Positions 35,940-48,364 of a stretch of DNA of 64,000 nt are shown here, piece after piece. The stretch is from Phenylobacterium haematophilum (lineage in GTDB: Bacteria; Pseudomonadota; Alphaproteobacteria; Caulobacterales; Caulobacteraceae), in the NCBI RefSeq assembly GCF_014196295.1, contig NZ_JACIDK010000009.1, positions 1 through 64,000 of the forward strand. Reading direction: 5' to 3'. The position numbers and the translations under genes were made by a program. Every line of letters begins with the position of its first letter. Within the stretch, counting starts at the first letter, position 1. Under the pieces are notes generated by a model that saw nothing but the letters and a program-made list of their open reading frames with translations, did not search any database and had not been told where the DNA came from.

Positions 35940-36251
35940 CTAATCGGGCGCCTTCAGAAATTCCACATAGAACCGTACCGGTCCGGTCAGCGCGACATGG
36001 TGCTTGATCTCGGGCTCAACGACGCCCGGCGGTTCGTCGGGCGTCAGCAGGCGCTCGGTCGCCTCGCGTCGGGGATCGGTGACGCGATAGAGCAGGGCGC
36101 CCTCCATCACATGGATGCGCCCCCAGACGCCGGCCTTGGTGTTGTGCTCGCCGAGCAGGCCGGGCGGCGTCGTGGCGGCGTCGAACTCCGGCGTGCGCCG
36201 ATACGCGACGACATCGTCGGGAAACCTGTCGGCCGGCTTGTCGCGGGGCAT
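35940..36251 (-). CDS. DUF1971 cupin-like protein
   Basis: The 103-residue protein matches the DUF1971 (TehB-associated, cupin-fold) pattern: PDDVVAYRRTPEFDAATTPPGLLGEHNTKAGVWGRI, then GALLYRV and PGVVEPEIKHHVAL with a histidine pair. Related domains are fused to the tellurite methyltransferase TehB in some bacteria; here it stands alone. ATG 36251 was chosen to begin just before the conserved block. Function unknown. Confidence 0.8.
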   Translation of the reverse strand: MPRDKPADRFPDDVVAYRRTPEFDAATTPPGLLGEHNTKAGVWGRIHVMEGALLYRVTDPRREATERLLTPDEPPGVVEPEIKHHVALTGPVRFYVEFLKAPD

Positions 36252-36346
36252 GCTTGTTCCCTCTGCTTGCTCGGCGGAGAGTGGCGCGACTTCCGCGAGG
36301 GCGCAGTGATCGTCGTCAAAGGCGCGGGCGGCGAAGGGGACAAGCC

Positions 36347-37048
36347 ATGAGCACGTCGCGACTACAGCCGTTCGGGCCCGAGATCTGGCTGGCGGACGGC
36401 GGCCAGGCCCAGGTCGCCGGGTTCCGCTATCCGACGCGGATGGCGCTGATCCGCCTGACCGGCGGCGAGCTGCTGGCCTGGTCGCCAGTGGCGCTGGACG
36501 GCGACCTTGCCGCCGAGCTCGCAGACCTGGGCGAGGTTCACTCCCTGGTCGCGCCGAACGCGCTGCATGACCTGCACCTGACACAGTGGCGCTCGGCGTT
36601 TCCGACCGCCCGGCTGTACGCGGCGCCTGGCCTGGCCGCCAGGCGGCCGGACCTGCGCATCGACGTCGAGCTGGGCGATGCGCCGCCGGGCGACTGGCCC
36701 GCCGATCTCGACTACGTGCTGATGGCTGGCAACGCGATCACCACCGAGGCCGTGTTCTTCCACCGCCCCAGCCGCACGGTGCTGTTCACCGACCTGCTGC
36801 AGCAGTTTCCGCCTGGCTGGTTCACCGGCTGGCGCGCCCTCATCGCGCGGCTGGACCTGATGACGCAGCCGCAGCCTGCCGTCCCCCGCAAGTTTCGGGT
36901 CGCGTTCACCGACCGCAGAGCGGGCCGGGCGGCCCTGTCGCGCATTCTCGACTGGCCGAGCGACAAGGTGGTGATGGCCCACGGAACCCCGGTGCAGCGG
37001 GATGGCCGCGCCTTCATCGCCGACGCGTTCGGCTGGCTGCGGCGCTAG
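36347..37048 (+). CDS. DUF4336 domain-containing protein
   Basis: The 233-residue protein has a metallo-beta-lactamase-like layout seen in DUF4336: IWLADGGQAQVAGFRYPTRM, HSLVAPNALHDLHL, then TEAVFFHRPSRTVLFTDLLQQ and VVMAHG near the C-terminus. The histidines in place of the classic HxHxDH motif suggest a diverged hydrolase fold. Divergent from the DUF1971 gene. Role unknown. Confidence 0.82.
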   Translation: MSTSRLQPFGPEIWLADGGQAQVAGFRYPTRMALIRLTGGELLAWSPVALDGDLAAELADLGEVHSLVAPNALHDLHLTQWRSAFPTARLYAAPGLAARRPDLRIDVELGDAPPGDWPADLDYVLMAGNAITTEAVFFHRPSRTVLFTDLLQQFPPGWFTGWRALIARLDLMTQPQPAVPRKFRVAFTDRRAGRAALSRILDWPSDKVVMAHGTPVQRDGRAFIADAFGWLRR

Positions 37049-37094
37049 CCCCGCCGGCCATGCTATCTGCGCACGGCGCCTTGCTGCGCGCCCC

Positions 37095-37205
37095 GGTCGG
37101 ATGGGTGATTTGGCGGGCGCCGACACCTCGGAGACCTGGGCCGGCTCCGTCGAAGGCGCGATCCGCGCCGGCGAACGCGCGGCCGCCGAAGCGACCGCTG
37201 CCTAG
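37095..37205 (+). pseudogene. Remnant of a flavin amine oxidase C-terminus
   Basis: In one frame the translation reads GRMGDLAGADTSETWAGSVE then GAIRAGERAAAEATAA and a TAG stop. This matches the closing FAD-binding segment of monoamine oxidases (GRIHFAGAET..WxGYxxGAIxSGERAA in family members). No upstream catalytic or Rossmann part is present; the DUF4336 gene ends 47 bp before it. The rest of the gene was evidently deleted. The stop overlaps the end of the opposite-strand racemase gene by 4 nt. Confidence 0.65.
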
Positions 37206-37891
37206 AGCGCGGGGACCGGTTCGAGGCCGAGGCACACGGCCACGCAGCGGCGCGCCAGGACCTCGCCGGCGTCGATGAACGGCAGGCGGATATCGTCGGC
37301 CCCGAGCACCAGCGGGACCTCGGTGCAGCCGGCGATGATCGCCTCGGCCCCGCCGGCGGTGAGGTCGGCGGCCAGGGCGGCCATGGCCTCGCGCACCTGC
37401 GGCCCGCGTTCGCCGCGCTTGATCTGGTAGATCAACGCCATGAATGCCTCCTGGCGGTCCGGCTCCAGGGTGACCATGCCCATGCCCTGGGCTGCCAGGT
37501 ACTCGCGATAGAGCTTCAGCGCGTCGCGGGTGCCGAGCACCCCGGCCCGCCGCGCGCCGCTGTCGCGAGCTGCGGCCGAGGCGCCGCCGATCATGTCGAT
37601 CAGCGGCAAGCCGCTCGAGCGGGTGATGATGTCGGCATAGGCGTGGGCTGTGTTGCAGGCGATGGCCAGCACGTCGGCGCCCGCCCCGCGCAGGGCGCCG
37701 GCCATTTCGGCCAGCACGGGACCGGGCTTGTTCAGCGGATCGTTGCGATCGGGCACCTGCGGGTTGATGTCGACCAGGGTGCGGATGTGATCCTGGTCTC
37801 GCTCCGCCGGGGTCAGCGCCTGCAGCTTGGCGAGGAAGTCCAGCGTCGCCGCCGGCCCCATCCCGCCCAGCACGCCCAGCACCAGGCTCAC
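37202..37891 (-). CDS. Aspartate/glutamate racemase family protein
   Basis: The 229-residue protein has the Asp/Glu racemase fold with both catalytic cysteines, in AIACNTAHAY (about residue 79) and AIIAGCTEVPL (about residue 190), and the N-terminal LGVLGGMGPAATLDF. It interconverts L- and D-aspartate or a similar amino acid without cofactor. Its ATG overlaps the stop of the broken D-cysteine desulfhydrase gene by 4 nt, so both once formed an amino-acid operon. Confidence 0.9.
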   Translation of the reverse strand: MSLVLGVLGGMGPAATLDFLAKLQALTPAERDQDHIRTLVDINPQVPDRNDPLNKPGPVLAEMAGALRGAGADVLAIACNTAHAYADIITRSSGLPLIDMIGGASAAARDSGARRAGVLGTRDALKLYREYLAAQGMGMVTLEPDRQEAFMALIYQIKRGERGPQVREAMAALAADLTAGGAEAIIAGCTEVPLVLGADDIRLPFIDAGEVLARRCVAVCLGLEPVPAL

Positions 37892-38892
37892 GTCAGCGAT
37901 CCTTCGAGTTCGCCGTGATAGCCGAATAGGCCCTGCGCGCCGCCGGTGTGCAGCAGCACGACCGTCTCGTCCTTGAAGGTCCCCTTGCGTGCCAGGTCGA
38001 TCAGGCCCTTGACCGCCTTGCCGGTGTAGACCGGGTCGAACAGCAGCCCCTCGGTCCGCGCCGCGAGCTTGAGGGCATCAATCACGCCCTCGTCAATCAG
38101 GCCGTAGCCGGCGCCGACATAGTCGCAATTGGCGACCGTCATCTCGCGGGTGACGCGTTCGCCGTGGCCGAGCAGGGTGGCCGTCTCGACCGCCAGTTTG
38201 TGAACGTTGGCTTCCTGGACATCTTTCGGCGCGCGCACGCCGATGCCCAGCACCGGGATGTCGGCCCCAAGCAGGGCAAGGCCTGCGACAAGTCCGGCGT
38301 GCGTACCGGCGCTGCCGGTCGCAGTGACGATACGGTCGATGGTCAGGTTTTCGGCGTCGGCCTGGCGCGCCAGCTCCAGGGCGCAATCGACATAGCCGAG
38401 CGCCCCGATCGTGTTCGAACCCCCGCCCGGAATAACGTACGGCTAGCCGCCGCGCTCACGCACGGCCTGGGCCGACTTTTCGAGCTCGGCGTTCATGTCG
38501 GTCCCACCCGGCACGTTCCTGATGGACGCGCCTAACAACCTGTCGAGAAGCACGTTGCCGGAGCCGTTGTAGTCGACCGCGTTCGACCCGGTCCGCTCCT
38601 CCAGGATGACCTCGCAGGCCAGGCCGAACCGGGCTGCGGCGGCCGCCGTCTGGCGCACGTGGTTGGACTGAACGGCGCCTTGCGTGATCAGCGTATCGGC
38701 GCCTTTCGCCAGCGCGTCTCCGACAAGGAATTCCAGCTTGCGGGTCTTGTTGCCGCCGCCGGCGAGGCCGGTGCAGTCGTCGCGCTTAACGTAAAGCGAC
38801 TTGATTCCCAGTTCTGCCGCGAGCCGCGGGGCGGGCTCGAGCGGGGTGGGGAGGTGCGCGAACCGCGCGCGCGGGAACTTGGCAAGCTGCAT
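37888..38892 (-). pseudogene. D-cysteine desulfhydrase gene interrupted by one amber codon
   Basis: The frame from ATG 38892 encodes a PLP-fold enzyme of the ACC deaminase/D-cysteine desulfhydrase family. The first half has [35 protein letters not shown] with the PLP-binding lysine, and [10 protein letters not shown]. At 38443-38445 a TAG follows VRERGG. Reading on in the same frame gives PYVIPGGGSNTIGALGYVD, TATGSAGTHAGL and the complete C-terminal half to 37888. No other lesion is visible and the total of 334 positions fits the family. The original codon was probably Lys, Gln or Arg. Either a true recent nonsense mutation or an assembly error. Confidence 0.88.
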
Positions 38893-38950
38893 GGGGTACT
38901 CCTTGGCCGCCTGCCTAGCACGCGGCCAAGGTCGCTCGCGAGCCCGGATT

Positions 38951-39346
38951 TTAAGGCTTCACCCTGGGCGGCAGCGCCGCGGCCTGCTCCGGCGTCAGCT
39001 TCGTTATGTCTTTGATGATGCAGGGAGAAAGCATGCCGGGGCTGGTGCGGACCTTGAGGTCCAGGTCCAGCGGCCGGCAGATCAGATCGACGCCGGCGGT
39101 CGGCTGCATGACGAGCGCGTCGTTGGAGCTCGCGCCGGCCAGGCAATTGCCGGACATGCTCAGGCGATAGACGTCGCGGTGGCGCACCGAGAGGTACAGG
39201 GTCTGGTCGTCGCCCTTGGTGTGGTTGTCGATCTGGCTCATCCGGAAGCACTGGCTGGACGCGGCGGCGGGTTTGGCCGGCTCCTGGGTCAGCGCCGGCC
39301 CGGCGAGCGCGGCGGTCAGGGCTGCGGCGAGGACAAGGCGTTGCAT
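38951..39346 (-). CDS. DUF6491-like exported protein
   Basis: The 131-residue protein has a signal peptide (cut near ALTQE). Four cysteines follow in [24 protein letters not shown] and SPCIIKD, probably two disulfides. The CFR..I.....DDQTLYLSV pattern is that of DUF6491 proteins of alphaproteobacteria. Function unknown. It ends [17 protein letters not shown], a typical tail of this group. Confidence 0.75.
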   Translation of the reverse strand: MQRLVLAAALTAALAGPALTQEPAKPAAASSQCFRMSQIDNHTKGDDQTLYLSVRHRDVYRLSMSGNCLAGASSNDALVMQPTAGVDLICRPLDLDLKVRTSPGMLSPCIIKDITKLTPEQAAALPPRVKP

Positions 39347-39440
39347 GGCGATCCTCCTGAGACGACCAGTCTTGGCGCCAGATTGCGGCTGGACGGCGGC
39401 GCTTTCAATCGGCGGCGTTCGCGCCTATGACTGAGGCTTG

Positions 39441-41427
<1,987 letters not shown>

Positions 41428-41512
41428 GACCGCCGGCCACGACCGCTTGCGACGTGGGCCCGGGCTATTGCGTCCGGGTCCCCGATCGGCGGGACGAGCC
41501 GAGGAGGGCGCG

Positions 41513-42256
41513 ATGGCGATCGAGCTGAAGGTGGGAGGTCGGGTGGTCGATCAGGACCTCTCCGACCTGGACTTCACCGACCGCGATCTCAACGGTGCGG
41601 TGTTCGAGCGCTGCGTGCTGCGAGACGTCCTGATTTCGGGCGCTGGGCTGCAGGGCGCGCGGTTCGCCGAGTGCCGCCTGATCCGCAGCCGTTTCACCCA
41701 CGCCGACCTGCGCGAAGCCGTGTTCGAGGGCTGCAGCCTGGCCGACGACGAGGGCCATGTCGGCGCTGTCTTCGCCTTCTGCCGGCTGGAAGAGGCTCGG
41801 CTGCGCAAGTGCGACCTGTCGTTCGCCCGTTTCGAGCGGTCGAGCCTATGGGGCGTCGAGATGCAGGCCTGCAATCTGCGGGGCTCGGCGTTTCCGCGGG
41901 CGGACTTCAGCCGCTCGTTCGGACGCAACGTCGTTCAGTGGGCCGGCGCGTTGAAGGGCTGCAATCTGGAACTCGCGGATTTGACCCAACTGCGGCTGCC
42001 CAAGGGCGATCTCAACCGCTGCAACCTGCGCGAGGCTGTTCTCGTCGACGCGGACCTGGAAGGGGCGGACCTGCGCGAGTGCGACCTTTTCCAGGCCCTG
42101 ACCGTCGGCGCAAGGCTGGCCGGCGCCGATCTGCGCGGCGCGGATGTGAGCGGCCTGAACCTGACGGAACTGGCCACCCTGCAAGGCATGAAGATCACGC
42201 TGGATCAGCAGTACCGGCTGCTGAACGCGATGGGCGTGGACGTCCACGCCGAGTGA
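41513..42256 (+). CDS. Qnr-like pentapeptide repeat protein
   Basis: The 247-residue protein is built of pentapeptide repeats with the A(D/N)LxG pattern (LDFTDRDLNGAVFERC, ADLREAVFEGCSL, ADLEGADLRECDLF). It shows two breaks that resemble loops A and B of Qnr proteins (SLADDEGHVGAVFAFC and SFGRNVVQWAGALKGCNL). Its end, LQGMKITLDQQYRLLNAMGV, resembles the Qnr C-terminal dimerisation segment. Qnr and MfpA protect DNA gyrase from quinolones by mimicking DNA. This one may be a chromosomal homologue. AGGAGG precedes the ATG. Confidence 0.82.
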   Translation: MAIELKVGGRVVDQDLSDLDFTDRDLNGAVFERCVLRDVLISGAGLQGARFAECRLIRSRFTHADLREAVFEGCSLADDEGHVGAVFAFCRLEEARLRKCDLSFARFERSSLWGVEMQACNLRGSAFPRADFSRSFGRNVVQWAGALKGCNLELADLTQLRLPKGDLNRCNLREAVLVDADLEGADLRECDLFQALTVGARLAGADLRGADVSGLNLTELATLQGMKITLDQQYRLLNAMGVDVHAE

Positions 42257-42472
42257 TCAGTCGCGGTCGGCGCGAGCCTTGACCGGCTCGTCCTTCCAGA
42301 CGCGGACGGCGACGGCGGCGGTGATCGAGGCCAGCACGGCGGTGATCGCGCCGCACCACTGCAGGGTGTTCATGCCCTCGGCGGCGAAGCGGCCGACGGC
42401 GGCGCTGACGAAGAACACCAGAGCCGCGGTGCCCCACTCGGCGCCCCAGCTCGAAAACAACAGCTTCAGCAT
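42257..42472 (-). CDS. Small two-helix membrane protein
   Basis: The 71-residue product has two hydrophobic helices (AALVFFVSAAVGRFAAEG and AITAVLASITAAVAVRVW) and a charged C-terminus (KDEPVKARADRD). ATG 42472 is preferred because it begins the hydrophobic part. No family recognised. It is convergent with the Qnr-like gene, with adjacent stops. Confidence 0.65.
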   Translation of the reverse strand: MLKLLFSSWGAEWGTAALVFFVSAAVGRFAAEGMNTLQWCGAITAVLASITAAVAVRVWKDEPVKARADRD

Positions 42473-42556
42473 AAACAAGACCTCAGGATCGCAACTGCGG
42501 ACCGCAAAAGCCACAGCGAACGGCGTTCCGGAATGCGGCAAGGGGTCGCTTGGCCG

Positions 42557-44590
<2,034 letters not shown>

Positions 44591-44677
44591 CTGTCCCCGG
44601 CCCCTTAACTCGGCACTGTCAGCCGAGACCCTGGCGGCAAGGTGGTTAAGGGAGGGTGTGGCTCCGCTTGTTGCACG

Positions 44678-44706
44678 AAAAAGGCGACTCCCGGCAGGGA
44701 GCCGCC
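44678..44706 (-). terminator. Rho-independent terminator
   Basis: On the minus strand GGCGGCTCCC and GGGAGTCGCC form a 10-bp stem (one G-T pair) with a TGCC loop, followed directly by TTTTT. It lies 24 bp after the stop of the Ala/Pro-rich protein gene and would also insulate the histidine kinase from read-through. Confidence 0.9.
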
Positions 44707-44729
44707 TTCCTCCGTCGCGCCCGACGTCC

Positions 44730-45386
44730 TTAAGGCGTCGGCTCCCCAGGGCTCTCTGGAGCCGCCGCCGTCGGGGCCGAGGACGCGGCCGGATCAGGCA
44801 TGGCCGGAGCAGGCGGCGTTTCCGCCTCAGGCGCGGTGTTTAGCGCCGGCGGCGCGACCGCGGGAGCGGAGGCCGGAGTCTGGCCGATCGCGGAGTAGGG
44901 AATCGGCGCCGCGGGCAAGGTGGCGCTGGCGTCGGTCGCCCAGGCCTCCGGGCTGTCGGCGGCGGGCGCCGGCGCCGGTCGGGCGCGGGCGGTGCGAACC
45001 GGAGCAGGCGCCGTCGGCGCTGCCTCGCGGGCCACCGGCGCCGGCGCGGCCGGCGGGGTCAGCGCCGCAACGCTGGTGGTCGGCGGCGCGACCTCCGGCA
45101 TGGTCGCGATCTCGGTCACCGGGGCGGCCCCTGCCGGCGTGGTAGCGTCCTGCTCGGCCAGTAGGCCGTCGCGCGGCTGCATCATCAGGAAGGCGGCCGC
45201 GGCGAGGACGCCTGCGGTCACCACGCCCCCGACGATCATCGGGACCGGCGGCCCCTGACGCTTCTTGGCGCGGCGGGCGTAGATCGGGGTGTAGGTCTCG
45301 CGTTCGGCCTCGGCGCGCTCCACCGCTTCACGCGAGCGGACGGCCTCGAAATTTTGTCGGGCGATAGGATCGTAGGTGGTGGTCAT
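44730..45386 (-). CDS. Ala/Pro-rich single-span membrane protein
   Basis: The 218-residue product has a basic cytoplasmic N-terminus (YARRAKKRQGPP), one helix (about 44-66, MIVGGVVTAGVLAAAAFLMM), and a long Ala/Pro/Thr-rich low-complexity periplasmic tail. A GGGAGAG ribosome site precedes ATG 45386. No family recognised; the layout recalls envelope or division accessory proteins but gives no function. The 233 bp upstream (45387-45619) are unusually AT-rich and hold no gene, only likely promoter sequence. Confidence 0.72.
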   Translation of the reverse strand: MTTTYDPIARQNFEAVRSREAVERAEAERETYTPIYARRAKKRQGPPVPMIVGGVVTAGVLAAAAFLMMQPRDGLLAEQDATTPAGAAPVTEIATMPEVAPPTTSVAALTPPAAPAPVAREAAPTAPAPVRTARARPAPAPAADSPEAWATDASATLPAAPIPYSAIGQTPASAPAVAPPALNTAPEAETPPAPAMPDPAASSAPTAAAPESPGEPTP

Positions 45387-45619
45387 TTTTTGCTCTCCCA
45401 ATCAGGGGTCGAAAGAGCAACGACCGGTCAGGCTTTGGTGTTCCGAATTTTAAGGGTGGTGATCGTACGAAATATGCTTCAAATGTCGGAAAATCGTTGA
45501 AATATAATGAGGCGAACAGCTCAAAATTTCGCGCGATGATCCGCATCACCTTATCCGATAAGCGTCAAATTCCTGGCAAATATTAGCCGCTTAGGCCAAT
45601 TTGCAGTCTGGATCCGGCC

Positions 45620-46354
45620 TTAATCTCGTGCGCGAGGGTTGAGTTCGGCGATTGACTGCACGATACGGTCCGGCCGGACGCTGCTGCCCGGCGGCAGGCC
45701 CTCGCCGAGATGGTCGTGCCAGATGGCGTAAATTCCCAGACGCTGCGGCGCAGCGACCTCCCATTCCAGATTGTCGCCGACCATCCAGGTCTCGTGCGGT
45801 TGCACCCCCAGGATCTGCATGGCGTGGACGTAAGCCTGCTCCTGCGGCTTGCCGAAGCCGGCCTCGCCTTCGATCTGAACGTGGTCGAACAGCGGCGCCA
45901 GGTTGAAGCGCTCGACCTTGGCCCGCTGCGGCTCGGCCGCGCCGTTGGTGACCAGGGCGAGCTTCACGCCGAGTTCGCGGAACGCCTGAATAGTCTCCAG
46001 CGCGCCGGGGAAGAACTTGGCCTGCTGCTCGCGATAGACATGAAAGCGCTCGCCGAAAATCCGGGCGAAGTCGGCGCTCAGGCCGGGCGACTGCGGGCGG
46101 AGTTCGGCAAAGCCCTCCTCGACCGCCAGAATGCGGCCGGCGCCGAGATCCTGGCGCCAGATGGCCGCGCGGGCCTCGTCGGACCAGAAGCGGCGGAACC
46201 CGGTCTCCATCACGACGCCGGCGTCCTCGGGCGTCACAGGTGCGAAGAGGTCGGCGAACTCCTCGATCACCGCCTGCAGGATCAGACGGCGCGAGCCGAA
46301 TGAGATGATGGTCTCGTCCAGGTCGAACAGAATCGCTTTCGGCAGGGTGTTCAT
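45620..46354 (-). CDS. HAD family hydrolase
   Basis: The 244-residue protein has HAD motif I AILFDLDETII (nucleophile Asp about residue 10), motif II LALVTNG (about 120), and motif IV WMVGDNLEWEV (about 180). A helical cap lies between motifs I and II. It resembles phosphoglycolate phosphatase/haloacid dehalogenase-like hydrolases of the YjjG/NagD type. ATG 46354 starts just before motif I. Substrate unknown. Confidence 0.88.
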   Translation of the reverse strand: MNTLPKAILFDLDETIISFGSRRLILQAVIEEFADLFAPVTPEDAGVVMETGFRRFWSDEARAAIWRQDLGAGRILAVEEGFAELRPQSPGLSADFARIFGERFHVYREQQAKFFPGALETIQAFRELGVKLALVTNGAAEPQRAKVERFNLAPLFDHVQIEGEAGFGKPQEQAYVHAMQILGVQPHETWMVGDNLEWEVAAPQRLGIYAIWHDHLGEGLPPGSSVRPDRIVQSIAELNPRARD

Positions 46355-46527
46355 GGCCCGCTGGGATGCCAGCGAAAGGCCAGTGATTCCAGTCCTCGGT
46401 CGCGCCGGGTGAGTCCTTTCCGCCACGCGCGGGCTCGCCTGACGCGTGTGTGACCGGATGCGGTCATGGCCCAGCTTGACCCCTCTGACCGGGCGCCTCC
46501 AAGGTGGCGTTCAGTGGGAGGGAATGA

Positions 46528-48318
46528 ATGCGACTCAAGGCGCGTCTGGAACGTGATTGGCGGTTCTTTCGCAGTCTGAGACGCACCCTGAAGCGGGTGA
46601 AGTCGATTGCGCCGACTTCGGACAACCTGATCTGCGACGATATTCAGGCGGCGGTCGATCAGTGGCGCGAGCGCCCGGCCCTGACTTTCGAACACAAGAC
46701 GATCACCTATGGCGATATGGACGCCATCGCCAACCGGTTCGCCCACTGGGCTAAGGGGATCGGCGTGCGCCGCGGCCAGACCGTCGCGCTCTTCCTGCCC
46801 AATCGGATCGAGTACTTTCCGATCTGGTACGGCCTGACCAAGATCGGCGCCGTCACCGCCCTGATCAACAATCAGCTGGCCGGCGCGCCGCTGGCCCATT
46901 GCCTGAACATTTCGGGCGCGGCGCACGTGATCGTCGACGGCGAGACCTCGCCGGCCTTCGAACAGGCCCGCGGCCTGCTGGAACGGCCAATGCAGCAATG
47001 GGTGCTGGGCGGCCAGGCGCATGGCGATCAGCGCGACCTGACCCAGGCGCTCAAGAGCTGCAGCCAACTGCCGCCGGACCGGTCGGTGCGCGAGGGCATG
47101 ACCGCCAAGGACACGGCGCTCTACATCTACACCAGCGGCACGACCGGACTGCCCAAGGCCGCGCGCATCACCCACGTCCGCGCGCAGCTCTATATGCGCG
47201 GTTTCGCCGGCTCCACCGGGGCGACCGAGAAGGATCGGGTCTACGTGACCCTGCCGCTCTATCACGCCACCGGCGGGCTCTGCGCCCTGGGGGCCGCGCT
47301 GCTGAACGGTGGTTCGGTGGTTCTGCGCAAAAGGTTCTCAGCCAGCCACTTCTGGGACGACGTGGTCGAAGAGGGCTGCACAATGTTCGTCTACATCGGC
47401 GAGCTGTGCCGCTATCTCGTGAACCACGAGGAGGTCGAGGCTGAGCGCGTGCACAAGATCCGGCTGGCCTTCGGCAATGGCCTGCGCGCCGACGTCTGGG
47501 CGCAGATGAAGAGCCGCTTCCGCATTCCGGAAATCCTGGAGTTCTACGGGGCGACCGAAGGCAACGTCTCGATGTTCAACTTCGACGGCAAGGTCGGTGC
47601 GATCGGGCGCGTGCCGAAGTGGCTGAAGGAGCGCTTCAACTTCCGGCTCGTCCAGTTCGACGTCGAGAGGGAAGAGGAGGTCCGCAGCGTGAACGGCCTC
47701 TGCATCGAGGCCGGCCCCGGTCAGATCGGCGAGTGCATCGGCAAGATCGGCCATGACGCGCGCAGCGAGTTCACGGGCTATGTGGACAAGGCGGCCTCGG
47801 ACAAGAAGATCCTGCGCGACGTGTTCGCCAAGGGCGACGCCTGGTTCCGCACCGGCGACCTGATGAAGACCGACGTCGACGGCTACTTCTATTTCGTCGA
47901 TCGGATCGGCGACACCTTCCGCTGGAAGGGCGAGAACGTCTCCACCGGCGAAGTGGCCGGCCAACTACAGGCGATCCCTGGCGTAGCCGAGGCGAACGTC
48001 TACGGAGTCGCTGTCGAAGGCGCGGACGGCCGCGCCGGCATGGCGGGGCTGGTGGTTGAACCTGAGTTCGACATCAAGGTCTTCGAAGAGGTGGTGAACC
48101 GCGAGCTGCCGTCATACGCCCAGCCGGTGTTCGTGCGCATCCTGCCGGCGATCGAGACGACCGGCACCTTCAAGTACCGCAAGATCGATCTCGTGGACGA
48201 AGGCTTCGACCCGGCGCGCTTCAAGGGACCCGTTTACTACAAGGACCCGGCCAAGGGTTATGTGAAGCTCACCAAGGCGGGCCACGCCAAGATATTGGCC
48301 GGCGGGGTGAAGCTCTAG
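46528..48318 (+). CDS. Long-chain acyl-CoA synthetase (FATP type)
   Basis: The 596-residue adenylate-forming enzyme has the AMP-binding motif [15 protein letters not shown] (about 201-215), EFYGATEGN (about 342), the TGD motif WFRTGDLMK and [20 protein letters not shown]-like members activate long- or very-long-chain fatty acids to CoA thioesters, at the membrane, for degradation or lipid synthesis. GGGAGG precedes ATG 46528. A single-gene unit, 46 bp upstream of uvrC. Confidence 0.92.
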   Translation: MRLKARLERDWRFFRSLRRTLKRVKSIAPTSDNLICDDIQAAVDQWRERPALTFEHKTITYGDMDAIANRFAHWAKGIGVRRGQTVALFLPNRIEYFPIWYGLTKIGAVTALINNQLAGAPLAHCLNISGAAHVIVDGETSPAFEQARGLLERPMQQWVLGGQAHGDQRDLTQALKSCSQLPPDRSVREGMTAKDTALYIYTSGTTGLPKAARITHVRAQLYMRGFAGSTGATEKDRVYVTLPLYHATGGLCALGAALLNGGSVVLRKRFSASHFWDDVVEEGCTMFVYIGELCRYLVNHEEVEAERVHKIRLAFGNGLRADVWAQMKSRFRIPEILEFYGATEGNVSMFNFDGKVGAIGRVPKWLKERFNFRLVQFDVEREEEVRSVNGLCIEAGPGQIGECIGKIGHDARSEFTGYVDKAASDKKILRDVFAKGDAWFRTGDLMKTDVDGYFYFVDRIGDTFRWKGENVSTGEVAGQLQAIPGVAEANVYGVAVEGADGRAGMAGLVVEPEFDIKVFEEVVNRELPSYAQPVFVRILPAIETTGTFKYRKIDLVDEGFDPARFKGPVYYKDPAKGYVKLTKAGHAKILAGGVKL

Positions 48319-48364
48319 CGCGGCACGCCCTGCGCCGGCCCGCGGACTCGCCTATATTGCCGCC

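Noticed and set aside
38443..38445. Recoded TAG (pyrrolysine or read-through)
   Set aside because: No pyrrolysine system is known in this group and the codon is not at an active-site position; a nonsense mutation is simpler.
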